Assembly (NCBI RefSeq): GCF_014695395.1
Contig: NZ_JACJOF010000003.1
Location: forward strand, 84,909-148,908
Direction of reading: 5' to 3'
DNA length: 64,000 nt
Source of the DNA: Nodosilinea sp. FACHB-131
Lineage (GTDB): Bacteria; Cyanobacteriota; Cyanobacteriia; Phormidesmidales; Phormidesmidaceae
Part shown: positions 39,353 to 47,095 of the stretch, piece after piece
How the letters are laid out: every line of letters starts with the position of its first letter
Numbering within the stretch: the first letter of the stretch is position 1
Notes under the pieces: generated by a model
Seen by the model: the letters and a program-made list of their open reading frames with translations, nothing else
Databases searched by the model: none
What the model was told of the DNA's origin: nothing
Position numbers and translations under genes: made by a program

Positions 39353-39547
39353 TTAGCGCTTTTCGGTGCCCTGGTTAGGCGCACCCTCTGGGCCAGTGGC
39401 ACTGGTGCCGCTTTCAGGCTTCGCGTTTTCTCCGGCGTCGGTGGCTTGGTACATGCCGGTATGACGTTGGCTTTCATCAATGGGGGTGTTATACCCATCG
39501 CTGGACTCAGGAGCTTGAGTCTTTTGATCGTTTTCAGTATTAGCCAT
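39353..39547 (-). CDS. Small hydrophilic low-complexity protein (64 aa)
   Basis: The 64-residue product is rich in Ser, Thr, Gln, Gly and Glu, with no hydrophobic core (MANTENDQKTQAPESSDGYN; GTSATGPEGAPNQGTEKR). This resembles small stress-related disordered proteins of cyanobacteria, but I recognise no family. It lies 17 bases upstream of the HD gene on the same strand. Confidence 0.55.
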   Translation of the reverse strand: MANTENDQKTQAPESSDGYNTPIDESQRHTGMYQATDAGENAKPESGTSATGPEGAPNQGTEKR

Positions 39548-39904
39548 AGTGGCGTTCTCCCAATGAAGTTATGTATGCATATTAGTCAGACCAGACCTTA
39601 AATTTGATCTCCCTAGAGATAGGGGTAAGGTAACTCCACAGAGAGAGATCAACCGGGGATCAACTCGTTTTGAAGGCTTTAAACCCATTCAAAAGTATTG
39701 TGCTCAGTGCATTTGAGCCCTAAATAAAACCTTGATATCAAATAAAAGAAGCGTGATGGGTCACGACCCCAGCGTAACTTTGGGAGCAGCCAAAACATTT
39801 GAAGTGAGGATATGACAACATCCCCAACGCGACAAAAAACTCCTAGCCCCTGGGTCCAGTGCTCAAAGCATAATCTCTAGCTATGCAGCACCATAGGCAC
39901 ACGG
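39548..39904. other. Gene-free spacer (357 bases) upstream of the small hydrophilic gene
   Basis: The spacer lies downstream of bicA and upstream of the 64-residue gene, both on the minus strand. It contains A+T-rich tracts near 39650-39740, where a promoter for the small gene is likely. There is a short GGGTCACGACCCC hairpin near 39755-39770. No reading frame or RNA gene found. Confidence 0.35.
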
Positions 39905-41593
39905 CTACGAAGGCATCACAGTCCGAGTTGGCACAAAGTCTCCCCTGTCGATCGCACCCAGCAGCAGCAGGGATAACTTGAGGGCTTCGGTGCGAGTGTC
40001 AACCTGGTGGGCAGCAGGCACGGATTGGAGCGCTCCGAGTTTTTGCAATCGGCTCAAAGTTTTGCCCCGCGCCCCCACCAAAAATACTGACCGTCCGGCG
40101 TATTGAGCATTCTGAATAGCGCTTTCTAGGGCCAATGCCGCCGTCACTCCTAGGTGAGGCACATCCTGTAAGTCAAGAATGAGCACATCGTGGTTAGCCA
40201 TGGCCATCTGCTCTTGAGAAATGGCCCGTGCCACGCCAAAGATCATTGGGCCGCTGAGGTGAAACACTAGAATTCTCCCCTTAGCCTGATCCATCAGCGC
40301 CTGCTCTTCGGGGGTCATGGTCAGGTCGTCGTCAAAGTCGGTAATAGTCCTCACATCAGACTGAAGCTTGCTGAGTCGATCGATGGTGAGAATATTGGCA
40401 ATAAACACACCGACCCCCACCGCCACAATCAAATCCACAAATACGGTGAGAAACATCACGCCATACATAATGGCCGTCCCCTTCCACGAGACCTGGTGGG
40501 CTCGCTTCAAAAAGCTCCAGTCCAAAATGTCGAAGCCGACTTTAACCGCGATCGCCGCCAGCACCACCAGAGGAATAACTTTGGTCAAGGGCGCGGCCCA
40601 CAGCACCACCACCAGCAAAAGGCCCGCGCGCACCATGCCCGACAGCGCCGTTTTGCCGCCAGCCTGAATATTTACCACCGTGCCCATGGTAGCTCCGGCC
40701 CCAGGCATGCCCCCCAAAAAGCCCGACATCAGGTTGCCAATGCCCTGGCCGACCAACTCTTTGTTGGAGTCGTGCTGGGTACGGGTAATGCTGTCGGCGA
40801 TCATGGCGGTCAGCAGGGTGTCGATACAGCCCAGCATGCCGAGCGCCAGACCATTCACCAAAATGGTTTGCACCTGACTAGGCTGAAAGGTGGGCCATCG
40901 CAGGGTCGGCGGCCCAGTAGGAAGTTCGCCAATTAACCGCAGCCCAGCGTTGGGGAATAGCACCAGCGCTAGCAGCGTGCCACCGACCAAGACCACCAGT
41001 TGCGGTGGCACCCAACGCTTAGACCGCTTGGGCATGAGAAATAGCACCGCCAGGGCCAACACTCCCAGGGCCACCTCCGGCGGGTTGAGGGTGCTCACCA
41101 TCGTCGGCAAGTTAGCCAAGGTATTAACCACGCCGCCCCTAGGGGTGGCGTGGCCCAACAACGGCCCCAGTTGCAGAATGATCAGAAGAATGCCAATCCC
41201 CGACATAAAGCCAGAGATGACGGTGTAGGGCATGATCGTGATGTAGCGGCCCAGCTTGAGAAAGCCAAACAGAATTTGGAACGCCCCGGCCAGCATCACT
41301 ACGGTAAAGGCCATCGCCATGCCGTTTTGGGGGTCAGCGGCGATTAGCTGAGCAATGACGGCGGTAAACACCACGGTCACTGGCCCAGTGGGCTCTGAAA
41401 TTAGCGTCGGCGTGCCCCCAAACAGCGCCGCAAAGAAACCCACGATCACAGCTCCGTATAGGCCCGAAGCCGCTCCTGCCCCCGAGGCCACCCCAAAGGC
41501 TAAGGCCAGGGGCAGAGCAATCACCGCAGCGGTGACGCCGCCAAAAATATCTCCTCGCACATTACGAAAGTGAATGTGATTTGTGATGCCCAT
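39905..41593 (-). CDS. bicA: BicA-type SulP bicarbonate transporter
   Basis: The start is the ATG 41593 (MGITNHIHFRNVRGDIFGG), giving 562 residues. The sequence closely follows Synechococcus BicA as I remember it. The N-terminal GITNHIHFRNVRGDIFGG is followed by ALAFGVASGAGAASGLYGA, GTPTLISEPTGPVTVVFTAV, PGAGATMGTVVNIQAGGKT and the last membrane segments. A cytosolic STAS domain (about 440-545; LVFHLSGPMIFGVARAISQEQ) completes it. BicA takes up bicarbonate with Na+ for the carbon-concentrating mechanism. Its neighbours mrp and nhaS3-like genes would restore the Na+ gradient. A truncated extra copy of its 5' end lies at 48668-48823. Confidence 0.9.
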   Translation of the reverse strand: MGITNHIHFRNVRGDIFGGVTAAVIALPLALAFGVASGAGAASGLYGAVIVGFFAALFGGTPTLISEPTGPVTVVFTAVIAQLIAADPQNGMAMAFTVVMLAGAFQILFGFLKLGRYITIMPYTVISGFMSGIGILLIILQLGPLLGHATPRGGVVNTLANLPTMVSTLNPPEVALGVLALAVLFLMPKRSKRWVPPQLVVLVGGTLLALVLFPNAGLRLIGELPTGPPTLRWPTFQPSQVQTILVNGLALGMLGCIDTLLTAMIADSITRTQHDSNKELVGQGIGNLMSGFLGGMPGAGATMGTVVNIQAGGKTALSGMVRAGLLLVVVLWAAPLTKVIPLVVLAAIAVKVGFDILDWSFLKRAHQVSWKGTAIMYGVMFLTVFVDLIVAVGVGVFIANILTIDRLSKLQSDVRTITDFDDDLTMTPEEQALMDQAKGRILVFHLSGPMIFGVARAISQEQMAMANHDVLILDLQDVPHLGVTAALALESAIQNAQYAGRSVFLVGARGKTLSRLQKLGALQSVPAAHQVDTRTEALKLSLLLLGAIDRGDFVPTRTVMPS

Positions 41594-41764
41594 CGCAGCA
41601 CCTAATTTTTTCATTTACTTTTGCAAATATTAAAGACTTTTTTCATGGGACAAAATCTATGGAAGAACAATAGCATCTCTATGTTAGAAAGCGATCGAGG
41701 CGCAATTAATCTTTCCGAAAGCGGTGAAAAGTTCTGGCAACCTTGCCTACTTGAAGACCGAAAC

Positions 41765-41817
41765 TGCCCCTCATCCCTACCTCTTTCCTAGAAGGCGAGA
41801 GAGGTGGGGATGAGGGG
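41765..41817. repeat. Strong inverted repeat upstream of bicA
   Basis: GCCCCTCATCCC (41765-41776) and GGGATGAGGGGC (about 41806-41817) are inverted copies. Pairing continues through TACCTCT/AGAGAGGT toward a short loop, for a stem of about 20 pairs. It might act as a terminator or as an RNA-stability element; it is also typical of dispersed cyanobacterial palindromes. Confidence 0.6.
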
Positions 41818-41953
41818 CAGAACCACGGTTCTCAATGTGGACTTGATTTATGCTTAAAACCATAGTTTTCCCTTGAGATTGTCAAAAGAGCTTAGCAATC
41901 TCAAAGGAGTCCTGGGTTCTAGAGCTGAACAAAGGCTTAGGACAAAAAATGTC

Positions 41954-41988
41954 TGACCGTAGATAACCAAAATAGCTATTTACGGTCA
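41954..41988. repeat. Inverted repeat TGACCGTA...TACGGTCA
   Basis: TGACCGTA (41954-41961) and TACGGTCA (41981-41988) are perfect inverted copies 19 bases apart, in the bicA-to-mrp spacer. An operator is possible; no regulator is identified. Confidence 0.4.
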
Positions 41989-42229
41989 AATAGTTAGAGC
42001 ATAAGGTGTATCCACAGCCAGGCAATCTATACAATCTCCGAACTCATCTCAAGCAGCAATATACCGATTCATTGCCCACACCTCAAGCATCGCGCTTTGA
42101 CAGCCTAGGAGTTGGGTTTGTTGCCCAGATGCAATACACAGTCTTACCCCCCTCCCTAGACCATTAAGACGAGATCATCCATAGAACCATTAGGCCAATA
42201 TGCACTGGCTGACTGAAAGTGGTTTCTTT

Positions 42230-42895
42230 CTACAACAACCCTCGATAGCGAATAAACAGCAGCGTTATGGCCCAAGATCCTAGAGCTACCTTAAGCGCCA
42301 CCAAAATATTCATCAGGGGAATGACGCCGCCGCTGAGCAGGGTGCCAAACTGGCCAGGGGGCAGCTCAATCCCCACCAGGGTCAGCACTGCCAGCACGAT
42401 AAAAAATAGCACTGACACCTTTTCCCAGGCGGCGGCGTGCCAGCGTTCGTAGATAGCCTGCATCAATTCGGGTGAGGCCGCCGTAATCGCAACCAGGCCA
42501 ATTGCTGTACCCCCTGCTACCCCTGCCGCAAACCCACCCCCCGGGCTAAGATGGCCGCGAATCGCTAACTCTATGCCCACCAGAGCGGCGATCGTCGCCC
42601 CCAGCCTGGCCAACACAATGGAGGGCCGATCGGTAAACCGGTGAAACGTAGCTACAGGAGTTTCATTGGCTAGCAGATACTTGCCTCCCATGATGGCGAT
42701 GGTAAATACCACCACTTCAAAAATGGTGTCGTAGAGACGATTGCGAAAAATAATCCCCGACACTGCGTTGGGAATGCCGGTATCGGCGGCGATCGCATCC
42801 ACCACCGCCAAGTCCACCCCAGCTACCACCGGGTCGGGCAAAATCAGCACCTTGATAAAGAACAGTACCCCCGCCACCAGATAAACCCAGATCAT
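42230..42895 (-). CDS. mrpB: Mrp antiporter subunit MrpB-like
   Basis: The 221-residue protein has MnhB-type features: an N-terminal hydrophobic segment, PNAVSGIIFRNRLYDTIFEVVVFTIAIMGGKYLL, then GIELAIRGHLSPGGGFAAGVAGGTAIGLVAI, the MnhB signature with the LSPGGGF motif. Further helices follow. It is the last gene of the operon and overlaps the DUF4040 gene by four bases. It is a membrane part of the Na+/H+ antiporter complex. Confidence 0.85.
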   Translation of the reverse strand: MIWVYLVAGVLFFIKVLILPDPVVAGVDLAVVDAIAADTGIPNAVSGIIFRNRLYDTIFEVVVFTIAIMGGKYLLANETPVATFHRFTDRPSIVLARLGATIAALVGIELAIRGHLSPGGGFAAGVAGGTAIGLVAITAASPELMQAIYERWHAAAWEKVSVLFFIVLAVLTLVGIELPPGQFGTLLSGGVIPLMNILVALKVALGSWAITLLFIRYRGLL

Positions 42896-43488
42896 CCGTG
42901 CTCCTCCGTTAGAGTTGGGGTTTTGGGCAAAGGCGCGGCATCCTCAGGGCTATAAAGGCGGCTCTCGGCGATCGCCCCCGGCAGCTCAGCCGCAAAAATT
43001 TCGTACAGCCGCGGCACCCGGAGCAAGATGCAGGGAGCATCCCCATCGCTGTCGTAGGTTTGCTCTACAGCAGACGGTAGACAGATACCGTGAACCTCCT
43101 TAGCCGCTAAAGCCTGGTGCAGAGTGCGCTGATCGGTGTAGGACACTAGCTCTAGACGCAGTTGATAGCGCTTGAGCAGCGATCGCAGGTAATCGAGCAG
43201 CGGTTGCCCCTGAAGACTGGGCTTCATGCCCTCCTCCTGTAGTACCCCTAGCCGCATCACCAAGGACGATCGCACCGCCACCGCATAGAGGGTGACCGCT
43301 AGCATGGTGCCCACCAGCGCCTCGGTCAAAGCCACATCGGCCCCGCCCAACATGGCATAGATCAGCGCGGCCAGAGATCCCAAAATGCCCCGCATGATCA
43401 GCGCCTGGTAAGGGTTCGCCTGGAAAACCACCATCGCCGCCGACAGCGGCAGCAGCAGCACAATCGCGTAGACATAGCTATTGTCCAC
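42892..43488 (-). CDS. Mrp complex subunit with DUF4040 domain (MrpA C-terminal-like)
   Basis: I start at the GTG 43488 (VDNSYVYAIVLLL), preceded by GGGAGG; the longer frame overlaps mrpG too far. The 198-residue protein opens with YVYAIVLLLPLSAAMVVFQANPY and MRGILGSLAALIYAMLGGADVALTEALVGTMLAVTLYAVAV, the DUF4040 (MbhD/MrpA-C) signature with the conserved DVALTEA. The C-terminal half (about 85-198) is soluble and contains a substrate-binding-like helix (LRLELVSYTDQRTLHQALAAKEVHGICL). This extra domain is common in cyanobacterial DUF4040 Mrp proteins as far as I know. It overlaps mrpG by 11 bases. Confidence 0.75.
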   Translation of the reverse strand: MDNSYVYAIVLLLPLSAAMVVFQANPYQALIMRGILGSLAALIYAMLGGADVALTEALVGTMLAVTLYAVAVRSSLVMRLGVLQEEGMKPSLQGQPLLDYLRSLLKRYQLRLELVSYTDQRTLHQALAAKEVHGICLPSAVEQTYDSDGDAPCILLRVPRLYEIFAAELPGAIAESRLYSPEDAAPLPKTPTLTEEHG

Positions 43489-43777
43489 CGCTGACCTCCC
43501 GCCCCGTCTCATCGGTAGCGCAATAGGCCAACACATAGCCCAACACCGTGTTCCAAATCGCCAGAGACAGCAGGGCCAACACCAGCAGCGGCCACTCGTG
43601 GGGAATGCGCAGCAGTAGCCCTACCACGATCGCCATCGACCCCAGAGTATCGGCCACCGACAGCCCGTGCAGCTTGTAGAGCACCGATCGCCGCCCCAAC
43701 AGCGGCCAAGTGCCCCAAAACCAAAACACTAGGCCAATGACAATACAGATATAGCTGAGGGTATTTATCATATTCAA
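43478..43777 (-). CDS. mrpG: Mrp antiporter subunit MrpG
   Basis: The 99-residue protein has ICIVIGLVFWFWGTWPLLGRRSVLYKLHGLSVADTLGSMAIVVGLLL, the MnhG signature with G-T-W-P and the K-L-H-G-L-S-V-A-D-T motif. A final helix follows (LVLALLSLAIWNTVLGYVLA). It is small and all-helical as usual. It follows the inserted 167-residue gene (77 bases away) and overlaps the DUF4040 gene. Confidence 0.85.
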   Translation of the reverse strand: MNMINTLSYICIVIGLVFWFWGTWPLLGRRSVLYKLHGLSVADTLGSMAIVVGLLLRIPHEWPLLVLALLSLAIWNTVLGYVLAYCATDETGREVSGGQ

Positions 43778-43854
43778 CTCCTAGTTATTCAAATTTTCCT
43801 AAACAATCAACCAGACATTAGCTGTCTTTCAAATCTATCTAATTCATCTTCAAA

Positions 43855-44358
43855 CTATATTTCCATGTGCAAAACGAAAGACTCAATATATGACTCTTCC
43901 TCTATGAAAACAGCAATTTCATCTACCATTTCCGCAAAGCACTCTTCTTTCAAGTTGCTTGCCTGACTTTTCAGTCTCTCCGCAGTTTCTTTGATCTTGC
44001 TTAGTTCTTGGCGAGAAATTACAATGACCTCAAAATGCGCCTCTGTATTGTCATTGGATAATTCATAGACGATGCCATTGATTGCCCGGAAAGGATTTTG
44101 GGCGGGAGGATGAACATCTTGATCAGTGTCAGCCTGAATGCTTTTAGCCAGAAAAAAATCACCGCCAACTTTCAGATCTTTATAAAGTAGATAAACCCAT
44201 TCAGGTACTCGGCATCCTGGAGCCCAATTCCATATTTCAGTTTCGACGTCGTCCAGCCAGCAAACCAAGCTTTTGAGGCCAGAATTAGGATTTTCAAACT
44301 TTTCAAAAGTTAATTCTTCCGCTTGTTGCTCAATCCAATACTCTGCATCGTCGCCCAT
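43855..44358 (-). CDS. Unrelated hypothetical protein inserted in the mrp operon (167 aa)
   Basis: The product is a soluble, strongly acidic protein (MGDDAEYWIEQQAEELTFEKFENPN). It contains VCWLDDVETEIWNWAPGCRVPEWVYLLYKD and a charged helix (ISRQELSKIKETAERLKSQASNLKEECF). It has no membrane segment and no Mrp similarity. The gene is visibly A+T-richer than the mrp genes around it. It lies with 64-77 base gaps on both sides, instead of the four-base overlaps that join the other mrp genes. It seems inserted between mrpF and mrpG. I recognise no family. Confidence 0.6.
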   Translation of the reverse strand: MGDDAEYWIEQQAEELTFEKFENPNSGLKSLVCWLDDVETEIWNWAPGCRVPEWVYLLYKDLKVGGDFFLAKSIQADTDQDVHPPAQNPFRAINGIVYELSNDNTEAHFEVIVISRQELSKIKETAERLKSQASNLKEECFAEMVDEIAVFIEEESYIESFVLHMEI

Positions 44359-44422
44359 CTCAATTTCTCCAGCAACTTAATTAGTAAATTAAAATCATGG
44401 AATAGCACTAAATACTTTTGTA

Positions 44423-44683
44423 TTATCCCTCTATGGCATCGCTGAGGCGTTTAATAATGTGGGCCAGCAGCATCAGCGCCGCATTGCCCACGCTGAGAAT
44501 TAGCACACCCACCACGCCGATCATCCAGTCATCCTGCAAGACCGCAATCACCAAAATCATCACCGAGGTTTTGGTGGCAATGCTGGCAAAGGCCAGCATT
44601 CGCTGCCAAATATCCTCATCGCGCAGCGCTTCAATCATGGGAATCAACAGCGCTCCAATCATCGCAATCAGCACCAGGGTCAT
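44423..44683 (-). CDS. mrpF: Mrp antiporter subunit MrpF
   Basis: The 86-residue protein is nearly all hydrophobic, with helices (TLVLIAMIGALLIPMIEAL; TKTSVMILVIAVLQDDWMIGVVGVLILSVGN). The RMLAFASIATKTSV stretch matches the MnhF core. Position after mrpE with a four-base overlap supports the assignment over an unrelated small membrane protein. Confidence 0.75.
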   Translation of the reverse strand: MTLVLIAMIGALLIPMIEALRDEDIWQRMLAFASIATKTSVMILVIAVLQDDWMIGVVGVLILSVGNAALMLLAHIIKRLSDAIEG

Positions 44684-45069
44684 GGCAGTTTCCCCCGCTG
44701 AATGTGGTGAACTTCGTACCAGCCGTGATTGTGGTAGCGCTGCACAATTGTTTTGGGCGTAAAGGTAATCAGAAAAATATCCAGGAAAATCAGGCTAGGG
44801 GTGCGCCGAGGTTTAGCCCGCTCTACGGTGACAGTTTCTCGATGGTGCGGGTAGAGCATGATCTCAAACGCTTCTTTATAGGACTGAGGAATTGCCACGA
44901 CCACCTCCCAAAGCGTGCGCAACCAATCCTTCAGCAGGCCAGGATGTTTTTCTCGATGGGGCAGCAACAGGGCGATGCTCACCCCAATTAAAATGTTGGC
45001 CCAGCTGAGGTCGGCGGTGAGCAAAAACCACATGGTCAACCGCAAAATTATGTTTAGGTAGCCGGTCAT
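44680..45069 (-). CDS. mrpE: Mrp antiporter subunit MrpE
   Basis: The 129-residue protein begins with an N-terminal helix pair (IILRLTMWFLLTADLSWANILIGVSIALLL). LPHREKHPGLLKDWLRTLWEVVVAIPQSYKEAFEIML follows, and the protein closes with DIFLITFTPKTIV. These match MnhE, including the F-T-P-K-T element near the end. It overlaps mrpD by four bases and mrpF by four bases. Confidence 0.85.
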   Translation of the reverse strand: MTGYLNIILRLTMWFLLTADLSWANILIGVSIALLLPHREKHPGLLKDWLRTLWEVVVAIPQSYKEAFEIMLYPHHRETVTVERAKPRRTPSLIFLDIFLITFTPKTIVQRYHNHGWYEVHHIQRGKLP

Positions 45070-46499
45070 GCAAACACCATGCCAAACAACACCATCAGCA
45101 TCAAACTCATGATTCCGATCAAATGCTCGAACTCTTCTAGCACCTGGGGCAGCTTCACCACCACTCGCTGAAAGATCAGCCGGTAGGCCAGCCAGCCCAG
45201 CCCAATGGTCGCCAGAGGTTTAACAATATTCGTTAACGAATAGGCATCGTAATAAGCCACATTGGCCACCACCAGCCCCGCCAGCAGCAGCAGCACCGCT
45301 GGCCAAAACCCTCGCTTCACCGTTTGGGTTGGGTCTGGGCCTTGGGGCAAAAAGATAAACTTGGCAAAGGAAATGGCGGTGCCCAGGGCGGCAATATTCA
45401 TGGCAATCACCTGCCAGGGCAGCAGGTTTTTCATGGTCAGCACCTTGGCCCCAAAGCCTGAGAGCAGCGGAAAGCCAGAAATTGAAAAGCTAGCGATCAC
45501 GAGAGCCACCCAAATCGGGGTGCGGATGGGTTGACTGTGCAGCAGCTTAAAGTTGCGGCTCGGCAAAGCTCCGGCAATCAGAAACAAGGCTGCTTTCACC
45601 AGACCGTGGGTGAGCGCGTAGAAACCACCGACCTCGGGGGCTGCCAGCACAAACCCCATCTGCGACACGGTATGAAAGGCCAGCATACGCTTGGTGTCCT
45701 TTTCAAACACAGCGTAGGCGACCCCCAGCAGCGCCGTAGCAGCACCAAAAATCCGCACGATCGGGTCGAGTTCCTCCAGCATCAAAGCGATGCGCACTAG
45801 GGGGAACACCCCCGCCTTGATCACCACACCCGACATTAGCGCCGAAACCGGCGTTTCTGACTCGGAGTGGGTAAGGGGCAGCCACAGCCCCGAGATAAAG
45901 ATGCCCCCCTTGGTCAGCAGACCCAAGAAAATTAGGGCTAGGGCTTCGGTCGGAGCCCCTCCCAGCGCCGAAAACGCAAAGGATTGGTTAGTTTGGTAGA
46001 CCAGCGCCGCGCCTATCAGATAGAGCAGCATGGCAGTATTGCTGACAAACAGGTAACGCAGGGCTACCCATAAGCTGCGATCGCTGCGCGGATAGGCAAT
46101 CAGCAAAAATGCCGCAATGCCGATCACCTCCAGCGCCACGTACAGGCTAATCAAATCGGCGCAGATAAACGCAGCATTGACGCTGCCGTGAAGGATGATG
46201 ACCTGGGTATAAAAAAAGGTAGTTTTGCCGCTGTACCAGCAGTAAAGAATCACCGCCGCCGTCACCAGGGCATTGGTGAGAATGAAAAAAGCGCTGAGCT
46301 GGTCGGCCATCAGCGTAACGCCAAAGCTGTCGAGCAGCTGCCAATTGAACGGCGCAGCCAGCCAAAACAGTGCGATCGCATAGGCCAGAGACACCAGAGC
46401 AACCCCTAGAGAAAGGATGCGATCGCATTGGGGCAGCAAATAAATGCTAAAGCCCACAAAAAACGGCAGCGCCATCCACAGCATTGTCCAGAGCGTCAT
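45066..46499 (-). CDS. mrpD: Mrp antiporter large subunit (MrpD/NuoM-like)
   Basis: The 477-residue membrane protein belongs to the proton-pumping antiporter-like family. The key charged residues of the family are visible: Glu124 in LEVIG, Lys197 in LLTKGGIF, Lys228 in VVIKAG, and His in AFHTVSQMGF. There are about 14 membrane segments. It is the sole large antiporter subunit in this operon. It overlaps mrpC and mrpE by four bases on both sides. Confidence 0.85.
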   Translation of the reverse strand: MTLWTMLWMALPFFVGFSIYLLPQCDRILSLGVALVSLAYAIALFWLAAPFNWQLLDSFGVTLMADQLSAFFILTNALVTAAVILYCWYSGKTTFFYTQVIILHGSVNAAFICADLISLYVALEVIGIAAFLLIAYPRSDRSLWVALRYLFVSNTAMLLYLIGAALVYQTNQSFAFSALGGAPTEALALIFLGLLTKGGIFISGLWLPLTHSESETPVSALMSGVVIKAGVFPLVRIALMLEELDPIVRIFGAATALLGVAYAVFEKDTKRMLAFHTVSQMGFVLAAPEVGGFYALTHGLVKAALFLIAGALPSRNFKLLHSQPIRTPIWVALVIASFSISGFPLLSGFGAKVLTMKNLLPWQVIAMNIAALGTAISFAKFIFLPQGPDPTQTVKRGFWPAVLLLLAGLVVANVAYYDAYSLTNIVKPLATIGLGWLAYRLIFQRVVVKLPQVLEEFEHLIGIMSLMLMVLFGMVFA

Positions 46500-46831
46500 G
46501 GCCGATACTCCTGCTCAATCGCGCGGGTCTCCAGCGTCGGGTTATCCCGCGCCAGCTTCATCACCCCCACCAGCATCAGCGCTTGAATCGAAAAGCCAAT
46601 CACGATCGCCGTCAAAATCACCGCCTGAGGCACCGGATCAGCGTAGGCTGCTGGAGGCGCACCGTTGACAATAGGCGTGTAGGTACCATCGTGAGCCGCA
46701 ACCAGCAAAAACAGGGCAATCACCCCAGTGCTCATCACATCCATCGCGATAATTTTCATCACCAAATTTTCCTTCAGCAAAATGCCAAAGAAACCTAAAA
46801 GAATGGTGGCGTAAACACAGGCGTAGAGCAT
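46496..46831 (-). CDS. mrpC: Mrp antiporter subunit MrpC (NuoK-like)
   Basis: The start is the ATG 46831 (MLYACVYATILLGFFG); the frame upstream translates into a Pro/Ser-rich stretch from short tandem repeats. The 111-residue protein has three helices, with NLVMKIIAMDVMSTGVIALFLLVA and DPVPQAVILTAIVIGFSIQALML. The PVPQAVILTAIVIG segment is the family signature. It is the first gene of the coupled mrp unit. Confidence 0.85.
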   Translation of the reverse strand: MLYACVYATILLGFFGILLKENLVMKIIAMDVMSTGVIALFLLVAAHDGTYTPIVNGAPPAAYADPVPQAVILTAIVIGFSIQALMLVGVMKLARDNPTLETRAIEQEYRP

Positions 46832-47095
46832 GGGTCTGAGGAGAGTAGGAGGGTGGGAAGTAGAAGGGTAGGAGGGTGTGGGAAAGTGCATGAGGCCGAT
46901 CGCAGCAGCAAAAAGGCCCATTCGCAGAACAGGGGTTTAAACCGATGATCAATCAATCCTTTCCGTGAGGTCCAGGACGACGGAACGTCCTGGTTGATGG
47001 GGGTCTGGGGCCAGCAAAATGGCCCCAGCAGCAGATTTGGCTTAACCCCCAACTGTGCGCCGCCCAACCCCTAGGCAACAACTACGGGATAAATG
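46832..47095. other. Spacer (264 bases) between the antiporter gene and mrpC, with two hairpins
   Basis: CCAGGACG/CGTCCTGG (46972-46993) and CTGGGGCCA/TGGCCCCAG (47005-47028) form perfect stems of eight and nine pairs on either strand. Neither is followed by a T run, so they may be attenuator-like or processing structures. A G-rich tandem repeat lies at 46838-46890. No gene found. Confidence 0.45.

Larger units (their letters stand above)
41594..42229. other. Gene-free spacer (636 bases) upstream of bicA
   Basis: The spacer probably holds the bicA promoter: A+T-rich sequence runs at 41600-41700. A stretch at 41650-41680 is shared with the region upstream of the bicA remnant (tctatggaagaac). 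The rest, to 42229, lies between bicA and the mrp operon end and contains two hairpins (41765-41817; 41954-41988). No gene found. Confidence 0.5.
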
